From NCBI RefSeq assembly GCF_011386835.1, contig NC_088805.1, forward strand, positions 18,596,836-18,660,835: a DNA stretch of 64,000 bases, read 5' to 3'. The DNA comes from Chrysemys picta bellii. Its lineage: Eukaryota > Chordata > Testudines > Emydidae. Under the pieces are notes generated by a model, which was not told the DNA's origin, did no database searches, and saw only the letters and a list, made by a program, of their open reading frames with translations. A program made the translations under genes and the position numbers. This document shows positions 10,701 to 22,152 of this stretch, one piece after another (the first letter of the stretch is position 1; every line of letters starts with the position of its first letter).

Positions 10701-13700
10701 TATATTCAAAGAAAACTGGTTACAGATCTGCTCACCTGGTATATTTTAAATGTGCAACTGATGTTTGTTTACAGAAACAAAATTAGGGGCTGTGTCAGCT
10801 GCAATATATATATACCAAAAATATTTGTTGAAATACAAGCTGAAAATACAATAGAAGGTTAGATCAGAGATAGCATCTCTGCCAAAGGGGTCTCTTGAAG
10901 GCTCTGAAAAAGTAAAATCAAGTAGGTGGCAGAGCAATTTTAGACTCTTTTGAAGAACATTTAAAAAGAGGGGTGGTTATGAAAGCTTGGGGAAAACCAG
11001 TGTTATTATCTTAGACCTTGTCCTTTAGCCTAGTTCCATATATTTATTTTCACTGGTATACCCTCCTATTGCCCCATATCTTATGTATTCGCCTTCTTTC
11101 AAAGCCATTGTAGAAAGCAGGATACAGGACCTGATGATCTTGCTGTGATAAATCCTTTGTTCCAGTTCATTTCTCTGCATGTCTCCATATCCCCAAGTGT
11201 GTGCAATATGGCTGTCTTGTTAGTATATGATGTCTATTAGCATCCTTCCTGGACCTGGATCTACAAAGAGGGGAAACATGCCTGGTGCTCAAAGGAATAA
11301 AGCAGGGTGAGTGTGGAAGGGTGGGTTGCATTTCCTAAAAGAGGATAAGAGGATAGAAAAATGGAAGGAATTCCTCAAACAAAGCAGCCTTGGAAAAGCT
11401 GGCTCATGTACAGCAGCAAGACACCTTGTTTCTCATTGATCTTGGCAGCATTTCATTAGTCCTTTCATGTGAGCAAACTGACCTCAGACAATTTCTTCCT
11501 CAGTAGACACACAGCCGCACCCATGTACTCAGCTATGGCTTAAGCATATTTTTGGACATTAAATCTTGTTTCAGAGTGAGATAAGTGAGGCTTGGGTATA
11601 AATCATTCATCCTTTCTGGTGATTGTGAGGAGGAACTTACATTATCCATGTTATCTTTCCCTTACACTTTCTTTCCCTCATACTATCTCATACCATGTAG
11701 CTATCCTGTTACATTTTGTTCACATTCATTCCTTTTTGTGGATCCTTCAGACACTTGTACCATAGAACGGGGGTTCTCTATTGCTCTTCTTTAACAGTAA
11801 CCATTTGTGGGAATTAAAGAGGATTAACACTAGCTGTCCTCCATGTATTAGATCTAGTGTGTAGATCCACTCCGGGAATATCTGGCCTCAGCAGCAATAG
11901 CAGACGTGGAAACATTGGCTGTCTGGTCAACATGAAAATGATCAGCATCTGCAGATATTCCAGCTCTCCATTCCTCATTAATCAAAGTTGCTCAGGACTT
12001 CTTGTGCACAACCCTTTAAGTGGAGAAACCCAGTTTGTGGTCCAGTGCTATGGCAGAAGAGTATGTTATGAATTATGGGCCGGATTTTGCTTCCAATGGG
12101 CCTTCCAATAGTCAAACAGAATCTGAAGGCTCCTCATGGGAGCAGAGAAGAACAGCCAACACAAAAGTTCAAAAATTGCTGTTTTGTTCTTTCTTTTTCT
12201 CTGCATTCTTCTCTTGAGCCTTCAAGGCACATCTGGTTCATATTTTCAAGCTTTTCTTCACAACCATAAGGACGTATTGTATTAAAATGAAAGCAGTGAT
12301 TCTCACATAATCATGACTCCAGGAGCTGGGGTTTTAAGCAAACCATCCAATATTCTGAGACTTGCCATAAAATCCTGAGAGTTGGCAGCACTATAATGTA
12401 ATTTCCTAACAAACATCTAAGGAAAACCCTATTTGCATAGTGGCTGTTCACATAGCCTGACTCACCACAGCATTAGGCCAGTGTGACTCTATTGAGTTAC
12501 ACTGGTGTAAAACTGGGGTAACATCATGAATTAGAGCCCCACATCCATCTCTGTGTTGTGACCAGCAAAACTCTTGGCTCAAAATTAATCCTTTGGCAAT
12601 TCTCCTGCATTTGTTTGTTTGAAAAAAGAATATAGTTACTTTCCTGCCTACCCTGACCAAGAAACCAGCTGATGATATGATATGGGTTCTGTTGGCTAGT
12701 GTATGCCCCAAGTTTGGGACTTTCAAAGTGAGATTATGTGACTTGGATGTCCAATCCCTTTGACAGCTTTGAAAGTCCCAGCTTAAATTTAAGATTCACT
12801 GAGACAAACAATGGTAGAATTCCAGCCAAAACATGTTCTTACTTGGATTTCAACATCACCATGCAATCCTTGTGCCAGTGCATGAGAACCAGATGAGGAA
12901 ACTGACTGGAAACAAAAATGAAATTGTCCCATCAGTTTTCACTCTGAGATCTGGTTGGAGTGCAGAAAGCAAGCAAAGAGTAAAAAGGTGACTAGTTTTC
13001 TTAAATTATTTCAGTTTTAAATGATCTAAGGTATCATTGTTAATTACTCAAGTAAGACATTTTGTATTTTAAAAATTTCCCCTTTGCAAAAAAACAAAAC
13101 CAAAAACTAACCACCTTAAAAACTTAAATGGTTTAAAAGCCTTTCTTGTAACAAGGGCGTGTAGGGTACCTGCCACGTAAAATCCTCAGGACCCTATTGA
13201 AATGTCCAGGGTTTATTTAATCTCTTGAAAATCCCAGCACTCCATATAAGTGCTCACTTACTGGAATGTTTTTGCTCCATGGGGTCGAGAGTACCGTTCT
13301 GAGGATGCACTTAAGCTATTGCCTGGACTTGATGCCGGCTGGGAAAACTCTCGTTGAGATAGTTTGGGGAAAAGATTAAGAGAAGATACTGGTTTGCCTT
13401 GGAAGTTGATGCCTGAGGAAGAGAGTATGGAAAAGTTAGGCTATCATCTGAGTAATGTATCGCTTTGGAATTACCATCCATGTTTTGGAACCAAAGTGTC
13501 CTTAAATGAGTGTGTATTGAGCCACAGCTGCACACATGGTCATCAACGGAGACTGACTCTAGGGCTTTCCACACCAAAACCACAGCCTTGGCCACCTGAG
13601 ATAAACAAATAACTCTCTTAGATATGGCATGAGAGAGTACCTGTTTCCAGAGAGACATGATACCACATAGCAAGCCTGTGAATTACATGAGCACAGCTCC

Positions 13701-15000
13701 CAGTGAAGTGGTGAAATCCTAACCCCATTAAAGTGAATGAGAGTTTTGCCATTGACGTCAGTGGATCTTGGATTTCATCCAATGTGTAATTCTTAAGTGG
13801 CAACTTTAGGACATAAATTATCTAACATTAGAACAACATTTAGGGCTCCTAATTAGAACTGGTCAAAAACTTTCAATAATTTTCAACAAAAAAAGGACAA
13901 TTTTTTGTGAAAACTTTCACCAATATTTCCCCTGTTTTGACTAGCTCTACTTCTAATGGCCCTGCTGCAGCACACCCACAAAGCCTGTGTAAAAGGGCTC
14001 TATACAGGGGATCTAAGAGGGCCTGGGAAGAGGAAGGAATCCTTCATCCACAAGCTAGGGTTTTGGTAATGGAGCAGCAAAGCAGTACTCAGCGTCTTCC
14101 TGCATCCACCTCCATGGGAAATGTATAGCTGTGGATGATGGGCCATGGCTGATAGGTCAGTTCCCATACCATGTCCCCAGACCACCTGCACTGTAGCAGA
14201 GAAGCAGTGTGCCTGTGGAGGTGAATAGATTCCGTGTGGTTCACATACACTGGAACCACTGCAGTTCCACTGGGTTGAAAGACTCCTTCACCCAGTTTAG
14301 AAGAGTGACAGCATATTGTCCTAAGTTACTGAATGTCTTAAAACACTTCAGGATCCTTGGATGAGAGGCACTAGGGGATCACAATTTAATATTATAACTT
14401 CTATTATGGCAGACAAAGCCCACAATAATAATCAAAAACACAGGCATTGGAGGGAATAAATGTTGTCCTGATTGTTCCTCTTGTGAGATCGCACATTAAA
14501 TGACTTCATGCTACCAACAAAAATCTTTCCAAATATCCCTATCCTTTTGCTCTTGTTTGTTTTGTTTTAAAGCTCTGGAGAAGGCATTTGATATAAGATT
14601 TGTAGATACAAGTTAATGGTCTGATCCTGCAGCCTTAATCAGGAAAAACTCCCATTGCTGTCAATGCAACATCTGAGTAAATTCAATGAATTTCACTGTG
14701 GGCTTAGTCCTGCAACCCTTACCCTGCTAGTCCAGTTGGTCTCAGGATCAGCCCCTAACTGGCTCAGTGAAAGATGTTTAAATGTATAGATTTAAAAACA
14801 GGGAAGCAAATGCTTGTAAATAAATGGGTTATGATATGAACAGAGTGATTTTTCAGAAAAGTTTTATAACAAAATGCAAACAGACAGATTATTTCCATGT
14901 AGTTGGTCACAATCTAATGTACATTAGATAACAAAATGTGCAAATTTTGCACAGGTATTGTATTGGCATTTTCCCAGTATTAGGTTTTATGATTTGCAGA
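10700..15000. other. Noncoding, with scattered degenerate palindromes
   Basis: No gene is evident. Degenerate palindromic repeats occur near 12480-12535, 13705-13790 (gaaatcctaaccccattaaa ... attgacgtcagtgg ... ggatttcatcc) and 14618-14720 (gatcctgcagcc ... cccattgctgtcaatg ... gtcctgcaaccc). Confidence 0.4.
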
Positions 15001-15029
15001 AACCAGTTATATGGTCAATATGAAGGATG

Positions 15030-15235
15030 ATCTGGTGGGTAAGGCACTGGAATGGGCTTCAGGAGAACTGGGTTCAGTTCCTGGCTCAACCACAGACTTT
15101 TTGTTTGACTTTGGGCACATCATTTAATCGCTCTGTGCCTCGGGTCCCCCTGTGTCAAATGGGGGATACTGCCTCCTGACCTCACAAGGGTTTTGTGAAT
15201 CTTTGCAAGGGCTCAGATCCTACAGTGATGAGGAT
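15030..15235 (+). mobile_element. MIR-like CORE-SINE
   Basis: The order ggtaaggcactggaatgggc, caggagaactgggttcagtt, cctggctcaaccacagac, tttgggcacatcatttaatc, gctctgtgcctcgg and caaatgggggatactgcctc follows the amniote MIR/CORE-SINE consensus in sense orientation. The left part carries a tRNA-like B box (gggttcagttcc). Several older copies lie elsewhere in the window. Confidence 0.75.
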
Positions 15236-15779
15236 TAGATAGATACACCCCACAGGTATCCAGAAGCAATTCTGTAGCTTTGTGCATTTTCAACTCCAAG
15301 CTAAAGACTTTAGCATCTTTTTAAACCACTTCCTGGGTGATAGAGTTTTGAGACTGGTGTCTGATGGATGTTGTTTAAGAGAATCTAGATCTCATATGCT
15401 GACTTTGAAAGACCAGTTTAGTACAGATCCAAAACAACTTTCTGCCTTGATTCTTTCTTTGACCTTTTGAATATTTCCCTATAATGTTTATCCCTCTGCT
15501 GATACCCTGATTTACAGTGTCCTATTTATTCCAAAAGGGTATATGCATGACTGCCTTAAGCAATTTAGCTCTCCTTTCCCTGCTTATTGGGATGGTTGTA
15601 CATATAATTGTTTTTTCAAACAATGAGCAGAAATACAGTAGAATAAACTGCAGTAGATTGAGTGGCCTTAGAAAGGGAATACTACATCTTACTGAACTGT
15701 GGGTCTGTAGCACCGAATACAGCGTGACAATGCGCTTTTGGCATCACTGCCAACGCGTGGGTTGCTGAGGAAATACAAC

Positions 15780-16215
15780 TTTTTTTATTTTTTCTTGAGA
15801 GCTAAAAAGCTACGATGTTGCCATGACAAAAAAAGTTATTACTGCCTGTCTTTTTGGTGTCCATTTTAATGTTGTACAGAAATACATATAAATATATATC
15901 TGATGCCCAATATTCATAGCACATGAAGGATATCAAAGAAGGAATAAAATCATATATATTTCCGTTGCTAAGCTGGTCCTTTCTCCGGGACCTGTTTTTA
16001 ATCATAATTTGAACGTGGTTGGGAGGGTTAGAAATAATAACTCTTTGGATGTTTAAGATATGAAAACACACCCTGCTTTTAAGGGCTAGTTGGTTAGGCG
16101 TGTGTGTGTGTGAAAGAGAGAGTGTGTGTGTGTGTAAATACAATTTGCATGAGTTTATTTAAATGTAAAGGCAAAATAAATATATTTATTTTCACTTGTA
16201 TTAAAGCACAGAATG
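15780..16215 (+). other. Possible distal 3' UTR end with poly(A) signals
   Basis: An A-T-rich repeat-free stretch ends with tgagtttatttaaatgtaaa, ggcaaaataaatatatttat and cttgtattaaagcacag, i.e. clustered AATAAA and ATTAAA hexamers. It also holds a (TG)n/(GA)n run at about 16098-16134. This looks like the end of a long 3' UTR on the plus strand and could belong to the gene whose stop codon is at 4735. This is inference from composition only. Confidence 0.25.
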
Positions 16216-16664
16216 GCTGCCTTTTTCAAAACCTGTAACCCTAAGTAAGAAAATATACCATGGTAATTTACTGTATTTCTCCCTCATTTTTTTACCGAAT
16301 TTATAATACTGTTCTCTCTGGGTATTTTACTTTTCATTTAATTTCCAAAATAAATTTTTTCTTGTGTTTTATCTACATGAATTCTTTAGATATCTATACA
16401 GACTCTTTTTATATATCTCTAAAGTGCTGGAGATTGCAGAGTCCCATTTTAGCATCGTGTCATGTGCTGGTGAAGGATCTTTATTTAGGCTGTGAGGGTT
16501 TTTGTTTATGTACTTGCAAAGATAATGTGGAAAAATCACACACAAATCAGTTTCCAAAAGAAAAGGAAGAGGGACAGAGCAATGGCCCCTCCTCTTGCCC
16601 TGTCCTCCCTGGGGCTGTAAGGGTGCACCCACAATCCCTGTTCCCCGAGGAATATTCTGCCTTC

Positions 16665-17090
16665 TTTCATAGATTGATAGAAAGCCAGAAGGGACATTGC
16701 GATCATCTAGTCTGATTTCCTGTGTAACACAGGCCAGAGAACTTCTCCAAAATAATTCCGACAGCAGATCATTTAGAAAAACGTCCAATCTTGATTTAAA
16801 AACTGTCCGGATGGAGAATGCACCGTGACTCTCAGTAAGTTGTTCCAGCGTTAAAAATGTACACCTTATTTCCAGTCTGAATTTGTCTAGCTTCAACTTC
16901 CAGCCATTGGAGAGTGTTATACCTTTCTCTGCTGAATTGATTAATCAAGCCCCCCCCCCCAACCTTCTCTTTGTTAAGCTAAATAGATTGAGCTCTTTGA
17001 GTCTATCACTATAAAGTTTTGCTAATCCTTTAATCATTCTCCTGGCTCTTCTCTGAACCCTCTCCAATTTATCAACATTATTTATTTATT
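16665..17090 (-). mobile_element. CR1 LINE fragment, older subfamily
   Basis: Starting with attgatagaaagccagaagg and gacattgcgatcatctagtc, the sequence follows the reverse complement of a CR1 3' region, running to tctccaatttatcaac. The reverse-strand open frame at 16369-16896 overlaps the CR1 coding end. An interrupting run of ten C bases at 16951-16960 marks decay or a sequencing-difficult spot. Its divergence from the CR1 at 40643 indicates a different, older subfamily. Confidence 0.75.
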
Positions 17091-17296
17091 CATTTTTAAA
17101 GCAGACCGCCTCCCATTGTTCCCTCTTGGGCAGGGAAGCTCTGCGCAGCCCCTTACTATGTGTAATGTGCATCATCAAGCCCTTTATGATTTGTCCTTTT
17201 GACAGGGTGTTGTTAGGAGCTGGGCAAAACCTTATGTGCTGAATTAAAACCCATTGAGCCGGATAGCTGTGAACTCACCCTTCAATTAACTTAACT

Positions 17297-17830
17297 GATA
17301 GCTCAGTGGTTTGAGCATTGCCCTGCTCAACCCAGGGTTATGAGTTCAATCCTTATGGGACCATTTAGGGATCTGGGGGAAAAAAATCTGTCTGGGGATT
17401 GATCCTGCTTTGAGCAGTGAGTTGGACTAGATTCATAGACTCTAGCACTGGAAGGGACCTTGAGAGGTCATCAAGTCCAGTCCCCTGCCCTCATGGCAGG
17501 ACCAAATACTGTCTAGACCATCCCTGACAGACATTTATCTAACCTACTCTTAAATATCTCCAGAGATGGAGATTCCACAACCTCCCTAGGCAATTTATTC
17601 CAGTGTTTAACCACCCTGACAGTTAGGAACTTTTTCCTAATGGCCAACCTAAACCTCCCTTGCTGCAGTTTAAGCCCATTGCTTCTTGCTCTATCCTTAG
17701 AGGCTAAGATGAACAAGTTTTCTCCCACCTCCTTATGACACCCTTTTAGATACCTGAAAACTGCTATCATGTCCCCTCTCAGTCTTCTCTATGACCTCCT
17801 GAAGTCCCTTCCAACCCTGATATTCTATGG
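17297..17830 (+). mobile_element. tRNA-derived turtle SINE (Cry-type) split by a CR1
   Basis: The head has a tRNA-like A box (tagctcagtggtttgagc) and B box (gggttatgagttcaatcc), followed by a body (gggaccatttagggatctgg, ctgctttgagcagtgagttg, gactaga). The tail resumes after the CR1 at 17791 with atgacctcctgaagtccctt and ccaaccctgatattctatgg, which is a CR1-like 3' end used for LINE-dependent mobilisation. This architecture matches the Cry I SINE family of hidden-necked turtles. It lies inside the 5' LTR of element A between attaac (17290) and the continuation at about 17832. Confidence 0.75.
17431..17790 (-). mobile_element. CR1 LINE 3' fragment inserted in the SINE
   Basis: It begins (reverse-strand 3' end) attcatagactctagcact, ggaagggacc and carries the last about 85 codons of the CR1 RT-containing ORF on the minus strand (17513-17770) without a stop. 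The encoded end, Leu-Asp-Lys-Cys-Leu-Ser-Gly-Met-Val, equals that of the CR1 at 40739, so the two belong to the same young subfamily. The flanking SINE halves (gttggactag before, atgacctcct after) join cleanly once this segment is removed. Confidence 0.85.
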
Positions 17831-18319
17831 CACAAAAAGCCTAAGCCCCCACCTAAGACAAAAAGTGTGTGTGTACCTACCCAAGCGCTTTTGACTCAAT
17901 ATTGTTTGGGGGCGGAGGTGAGAGAGAGGTGCTCGGTAAGCAGCAGTCCTGTTACTAACTGGCATTGTTGGCAGAATCCGATATCCCCCTCCCACCAAGG
18001 AGGGAAGGGGATATTGAAGAGGTAATCATAAAAAGAGATGGAGGAAATTGTCTCCCTATTAGCCGAGCAGCAGTAAAAGATTCGGACACTCCTCCTGCAA
18101 CTTTTGCCAAGCCAACAAAAGCAGCAGGCGGTACAGTTTGCCACGCAGCAGCAGGGGCAGGGGTCTCAAAAGTCAGCAGTTATTTCAGCCATCAAGGGAG
18201 GTAGGGGTCCCTCTGAAGAAGCTGACCCCATCAAGGACAAAGACTAGCCCCCCTGAGGTATGTTTCCGGTATAGGTTGGAAAGTCATAAGTGGAATACTT
18301 GCCCTTTTGAAGGTTAGCA

Positions 18320-18766
18320 TTGTGGGAGGGGATACAATGGTCTGAGGAAGGCGAGAAACGACAAATCTTGACAGAAATGGAACATGATCTTTGGAACAAT
18401 CCATTAAATGCCGATGTAGTGTATAATTTGTTAGCTGGAATTTGTAAGCCCCCTGTATGTGAAAAGGGACAGGAAGAGGAAGGGGTTCTGCACCATTCTG
18501 TGGATATCATAGATCATTTAGATCAGAGTACCAGACCACCCGAGGAGGATGAGCATAAGATAGATGAGGTAGAAGGTGTGCCAAAGTTAGAGTTTGAGGT
18601 ATCCCCGACAGAAATGAATCCTGGGAAGCAGGTGTGGGTCCAGGGGACCATCAGAATGCAAACTAGGGCCCAAAGGAAGGAAGCTGGCACCCAAATGGTG
18701 CAACAGGGGGTTGCTGTAGAGCCCCAGATGACACGAGGAGGGGAACACTCGAACGGGGAACTGTGA
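18320..18766 (+). pseudogene. Retroelement coding relic (gag/pro region of element B)
   Basis: An open frame of 148 codons lies between the primer-binding-like site at about 17958 and the purine tract before 19084. It is acidic and charged, with a Gln-Thr-Arg-Ala-Gln segment near residue 114 of the kind seen just before the protease in vertebrate Gypsy polyproteins. No catalytic motif is present and the frame is closed on both sides. An earlier open stretch at 17965-18204 may be another piece of the same polyprotein. Assignment rests on position more than on motif. Confidence 0.4.
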
Positions 18767-19083
18767 GGTAACTAGGGAAGTGTGAGTAGCTCAAGCCCCT
18801 TTTCAGGGTGCCTGGGAACAACTGGCTGAGGAACGTCCGGCAACCTTGGCACACAAGAGGCTGCCTGCTAATTATGGTGAGCAAGCTGGAAGGGGAGCTG
18901 GAGACTCTGAGAGCATCCACATTAGTGTTGCAATGCTCCATTCAGACTATTTGACAGCCATCTAAGACCATTCAGGCATGTAGCCGGCCACACCGATGAA
19001 ATGGCCAGGGAAAAGAAGGGTGCGGGTATTTTCTCTAGGAGATCTTGCCCTGGTGTGGGCAAAGTTCTAAAGGGGGAACAGTA

Positions 19084-19690
19084 TGTAATAGGGTGGCTTG
19101 TCCTATGGGCTGGAGACCCTGGGGCTTAGTGATTACAGAATGGACCCTACTTGAGGGGAATCAGGCAATTCCCTATAAAGAAAAGAAGATGGATCCAATA
19201 AAAGGGGGGAAGCCCAGGGAGTTGCAGCTATGCTGTTGGATATTGCAGGGAGAAAAAAAAGACTCCTGCAGGACCATGACACCAGGTAGCTTGGAAGGTG
19301 AATCCTGATGAGCAGGAGGCTCCTGAGGGGTGGGAAACCCTGACTGTGTTTGGGACCAGACGTCAGAACCCCAGTGAGGTAAGCTGGGAGATCACACCAG
19401 GATGGAAGATGAGAGAAAACCTGGAGATGAGAGAAAACGCCAGAGCTAAGTATGGACCTTTTATTTGTGTTGTTATAAGGGACTTTAGTTTGGGACTCTG
19501 GGTTGTTGTAAACTGGTTCTGATATTAAACAAGCCCCAAACTAGGGTATTTTTAACCAGAAAGAGCCGCCTGTGAGTTCATAAAGGGCCCCAAAGTGAGG
19601 AAGAACAGAGGTAGGGAGCTTGCAGAGACACCTCTGGTGGGGGAGGGGGGGCGGGAGGGCGGTGCTCACTACACAGCAGTCCTATTACAG
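19084..19690 (+). mobile_element. 3' LTR of element B
   Basis: The candidate LTR begins TGTAATAGGGTGGC after a purine tract (aaagggggaacag) and ends with ...tcctattaca, giving TG...CA termini over about 607 bases. An ATTAAA hexamer lies near 19524 (gatattaaacaagcc), followed by ccaaactagggtatttttaa and ccagaaagagccgcctgtga, a plausible R-U5 region. Confidence 0.5.
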
Positions 19691-19834
19691 AGCTGTAAGG
19701 TAAGAAACTTCTTCTGTGTTCAGACACACAGAACTTTGTACATTCCTTGTAAATAACCAAGATGCCACCTAAGAAAATAGCATCAATTTCCATCAATTTC
19801 TACTTCCAACTGGAAGCAAAGCCCTCAGGCTGGA

Positions 19835-20152
19835 ATGGCAAGACAGATCAAAGACGTGACTAGCAAACTGACTGCCATAGACCAGCAGTTGTCTCCTGAA
19901 ATAATGGAGACCGTGCAAACTTTAGCCAGCATGGAACTTGCCAACATAGATGAACTTCAGCAAGGACTTAGCGAGCTGAAAATTCAGCTCCAGAAGGAAA
20001 TCCAAGAATCACAGATCACAGTGGAAAGCAGCTGCTTAGTTGAGGAATTAAGCCACCCAGGGGACTTTAAGACTGGATATTTACAACCATTTTCTACCCC
20101 AGTTGTAACCCACAGAAGCCCAGAGGGGAGAGGTCGGGCTGTTCCAGCCTAA
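19835..20152 (+). pseudogene. Gag-like coiled-coil relic of element A
   Basis: A 105-codon frame begins just downstream of sequence shared with the 3' LTR. It encodes a heptad-rich helical segment (residues about 5-65: Leu/Ile repeats with Glu, Gln and Lys) and then a Pro/Gly-rich tail. Position after the LTR and before the CCHC and protease relics fits the N-terminal part of gag. No capsid motif is identifiable. Confidence 0.4.
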
Positions 20153-20196
20153 ATAATGCAAAAGCCTCACTATCTTTGAAGGAAAAACACCCTGGG

Positions 20197-20335
20197 AGCA
20201 TAGGTCCTGGAACTAGGGGTGCTGGAGGTGCTGCTGCACCCCTGGCTTGAAGTGGTTTCCATTATATACAGAGTTTACAGTTTGGTTCAATGGCTCTCAG
20301 CACCCCCACTATAAAAAATGTTCCGGTACCCCTCC
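20197..20335. mobile_element. Small TIR element inserted in element A
   Basis: Terminal inverted repeats are readable: aggtcctggaactaggggtg at the left, and tgttccggtacccctccc at the right, whose complement reads aggggtaccggaaca. The interior contains gctgcacccctggcttgaag and ctcagcacccccactataaa. It interrupts the gag-like region of the LTR element. Confidence 0.5.
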
Positions 20336-20979
20336 CTGAGAGACTCAGTTGGCTCAATTCAACATGATAGCCTCAAATAAATGGCTGGGAAGAAGGACAG
20401 AAAGGGAGTTTTCTAGCAGCCAGCTTGGTGGCCCAGCTCTGATGGTGCTACAGAACTTACCCCTAAGAAAGAGATAGAGATAGAGTTGCAGACCTGATAC
20501 AAGCCCTTGACTTGCAATTTGGAGCTAGCCATCAATCTCAGCTGGCCAGCGCACAGCTAGGAGCTAGAAGAGGGAAAGAAGAAATCCCATCTGAACAGGA
20601 GAAGGACATGAAGAGACTTGTGTTCCTGGCATACCCAGATACCCCAGAACCCTTCCAGAATAGGGTGGCAATGGACCAATTTATAGATGTTCCTCTGGAC
20701 TTGTAGATCAAGATCAGCAAAAGGAGGCCAAAGGCACTTCAAGAAGCTGGGGGATTTTGCCACAGAAATTGAATCTTTTCTTGCAGAAGTGGATTGGAAG
20801 AGGAAACAGCTGCTAGTGAGGAAGATGGAAGCTGATCACCATGAGCCCTGTAAGTACAGCTCTGTGTATAATAAAAGAGAGGATTCTAATTTGATTCATA
20901 TTGAATTATAACAGAGTACAAATTTGATATGTAAAACAAGGGAAATTGGCAATAATGCGAAAATGAAAAGGAAACAGTT

Positions 20980-21060
20980 CAGTTAAATGCTGCTACTGTG
21001 ACAAAACGGGGCAAAAAAGGATTGTTATAAATCGAAGGCAGGCCAAGACCGACTGCTGCA
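20980..21060 (+). pseudogene. Degenerate CCHC zinc knuckle of element A
   Basis: A Cys-x-Tyr-Cys-like start followed by Asp-Lys-Thr-Gly is readable, with the rest of the knuckle in a different frame, so there is a frameshift inside the motif, and the position expected to be His is Gln. It is the nucleocapsid part of a dead retrotransposon gag. Confidence 0.5.
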
Positions 21061-21085
21061 GGCGTCTAGAGAGAGACTTTGAGAA

Positions 21086-21575
21086 ATGGGGGAATGCCAA
21101 GCTGAAGGGGCAAAGGTACAAGGATCAGCCCCACTGTTTTTCTTTAGATCCGTGCAGTTAAACAACAATAATGGGAGTTTGGCTATTGGGTATGTAATAG
21201 GACCTATGATATGTATAGGGATAGTTGACACAGGCTCAAACATAACAGTCATTAGACCAGTCACACTAAAAAGGCTGGGGAATAAGGGATCCAGAACTGA
21301 ATCACCTAATTGGTCTCAAATAGAGACTGTGACTGGGGCAAGGGCACCCATCTGAAAATATGGTTTTGACCATTGGACCTCTGCAATTTGAGCAAGAAAT
21401 CTGTGTGGCTGAAATAGTGGATGAGCTAATAATTGGCTTGGATTTCAGTATGGCTAATAACTGTGTAATCAGTGTCAGGAAAGGTGTCTTACATATTCTG
21501 TCTGTGGAAATTCCCTTTGGAGAAATGACCCAGGTGAGACAAATGGTTTGTAGTCAGTTGGTCTGCAGTGAATGA
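21086..21575 (+). pseudogene. Retropepsin-like aspartic protease relic of element A
   Basis: The frame at 21086-21355 contains a Val-Asp-Thr-Gly-Ser-Asn segment, the active-site motif of retroviral-type aspartic proteases. After a stop at about 21353-21355 and a frame change, 21360-21575 contains Glu-Leu-Ile-Ile-Gly-Leu-Asp-Phe, the conserved C-terminal motif of the same fold. The two halves are therefore split by a stop and a frameshift and the enzyme is inactive. Order after the zinc knuckle is that of a Gypsy or retroviral polyprotein. Confidence 0.65.
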
Positions 21576-21708
21576 ATTGCCCTGCCCTGAAGGCACAACC
21601 ATTATAATCACTACATGCTGTGGTAGCTGTCCAGCAAGGGAAAGATGGGCAGTGGGGGAAATCTGTTTTGATATGCAGGGTCTTTGATATGCAAGCGGGA
21701 TCTTAAGG

Positions 21709-21960
21709 TACATCTGCACTGTGATTAAAAAACCTGCGGTACTGAGTCTCAGAACCCAGGTCAGCTGACTTGGGCTTGCCGGGCTCTGTGTAGATGTTTA
21801 GGCTCAGGTTGTAGCTCAGGCTCTGAGGTCCTCCCTTCTCACAGCCTGAGCTGGAATAGCTACCCTGCAATTGTATAGCCCAGCAGCCTGAACCTGGGAG
21901 CTTGAGTCAGCTGATCTAGGCCAGCCCTGGCCGTGCGCAGGATACACACACCCTTAGCTG
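21709..21960. mobile_element. MITE-like insert in element A
   Basis: The segment starts taaggtacatctgcactgtg and contains long internal complementary arms (ggtcagctgacttgggcttg, ggctcaggttgtagctcagg against gagtcagctgatctaggcca). It ends near ccagccctggccgtgcgcag. It resembles the hAT-type MITEs at 25574 and 54389, which start with variants of ggctatgtctacac. It separates the protease and RNase H relics. Confidence 0.45.
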
Positions 21961-22049
21961 TTAAAGCTCTCGTGGATCCCTGTTCGTTTGCTGAATGTTT
22001 CTGACAGGCAGCACATAAAGAAGGGAAACCATTTCAGCAGTCAGCAGAG

Positions 22050-22152
22050 TGTGTCTGAGCATTTTCAGACTCTTGTGATTGATCCTGTCTTGGCCTATCC
22101 ATGTTTCAAAACACCTTTCCTATTGGACGCAGATGCTAGCGCTTGCAGTTAG
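22050..22152 (+). pseudogene. RNase H start of the Gypsy-like polymerase, element A
   Basis: A short frame reads Asp-Pro-Val-Leu-Ala-Tyr-Pro, then Pro-Phe-Leu-Leu-Asp-Ala-Asp-Ala-Ser and reaches a stop at 22150-22152. The Pro-Val-Leu-x-Tyr-Pro ... Asp-x-Asp-Ala-Ser pattern is the hallmark junction between reverse transcriptase and RNase H in Ty3/Gypsy elements, with the first catalytic Asp of RNase H. This is the best evidence that element A is Gypsy-like. The polymerase core upstream is absent. Confidence 0.65.

Larger units (their letters stand above)
17905..19690 (+). mobile_element. Second LTR retroelement remnant (element B) inside the 5' LTR of A
   Basis: The end of an LTR is visible at about 17905-17957 (gagaggtgctcggtaag, cagcagtcctgttac), followed by actggcattgttggcag, a plausible primer-binding region. 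A partner LTR end lies at 19640-19690 (ggcggtgctcactacacagc, agtcctattaca). Between them are a short coding relic and a full-looking 3' LTR. Most of the 5' LTR and most of the interior are gone. Sequence resembling the LTR of A resumes right after 19690 (gagctgtaaggtaag against ggctgtaagctaag near 22903). Confidence 0.55.

Noticed and set aside
16260..16715. 151-codon plus-strand frame
   Set aside because: Overlaps the UTR-like A-T-rich region and a CR1 in reverse; hydrophobic low-complexity start and no motif.
17297..17365. tRNA gene candidate with A and B boxes
   Set aside because: It is the head of a SINE; the cloverleaf is not complete and the sequence continues into the SINE body and a CR1-like tail.
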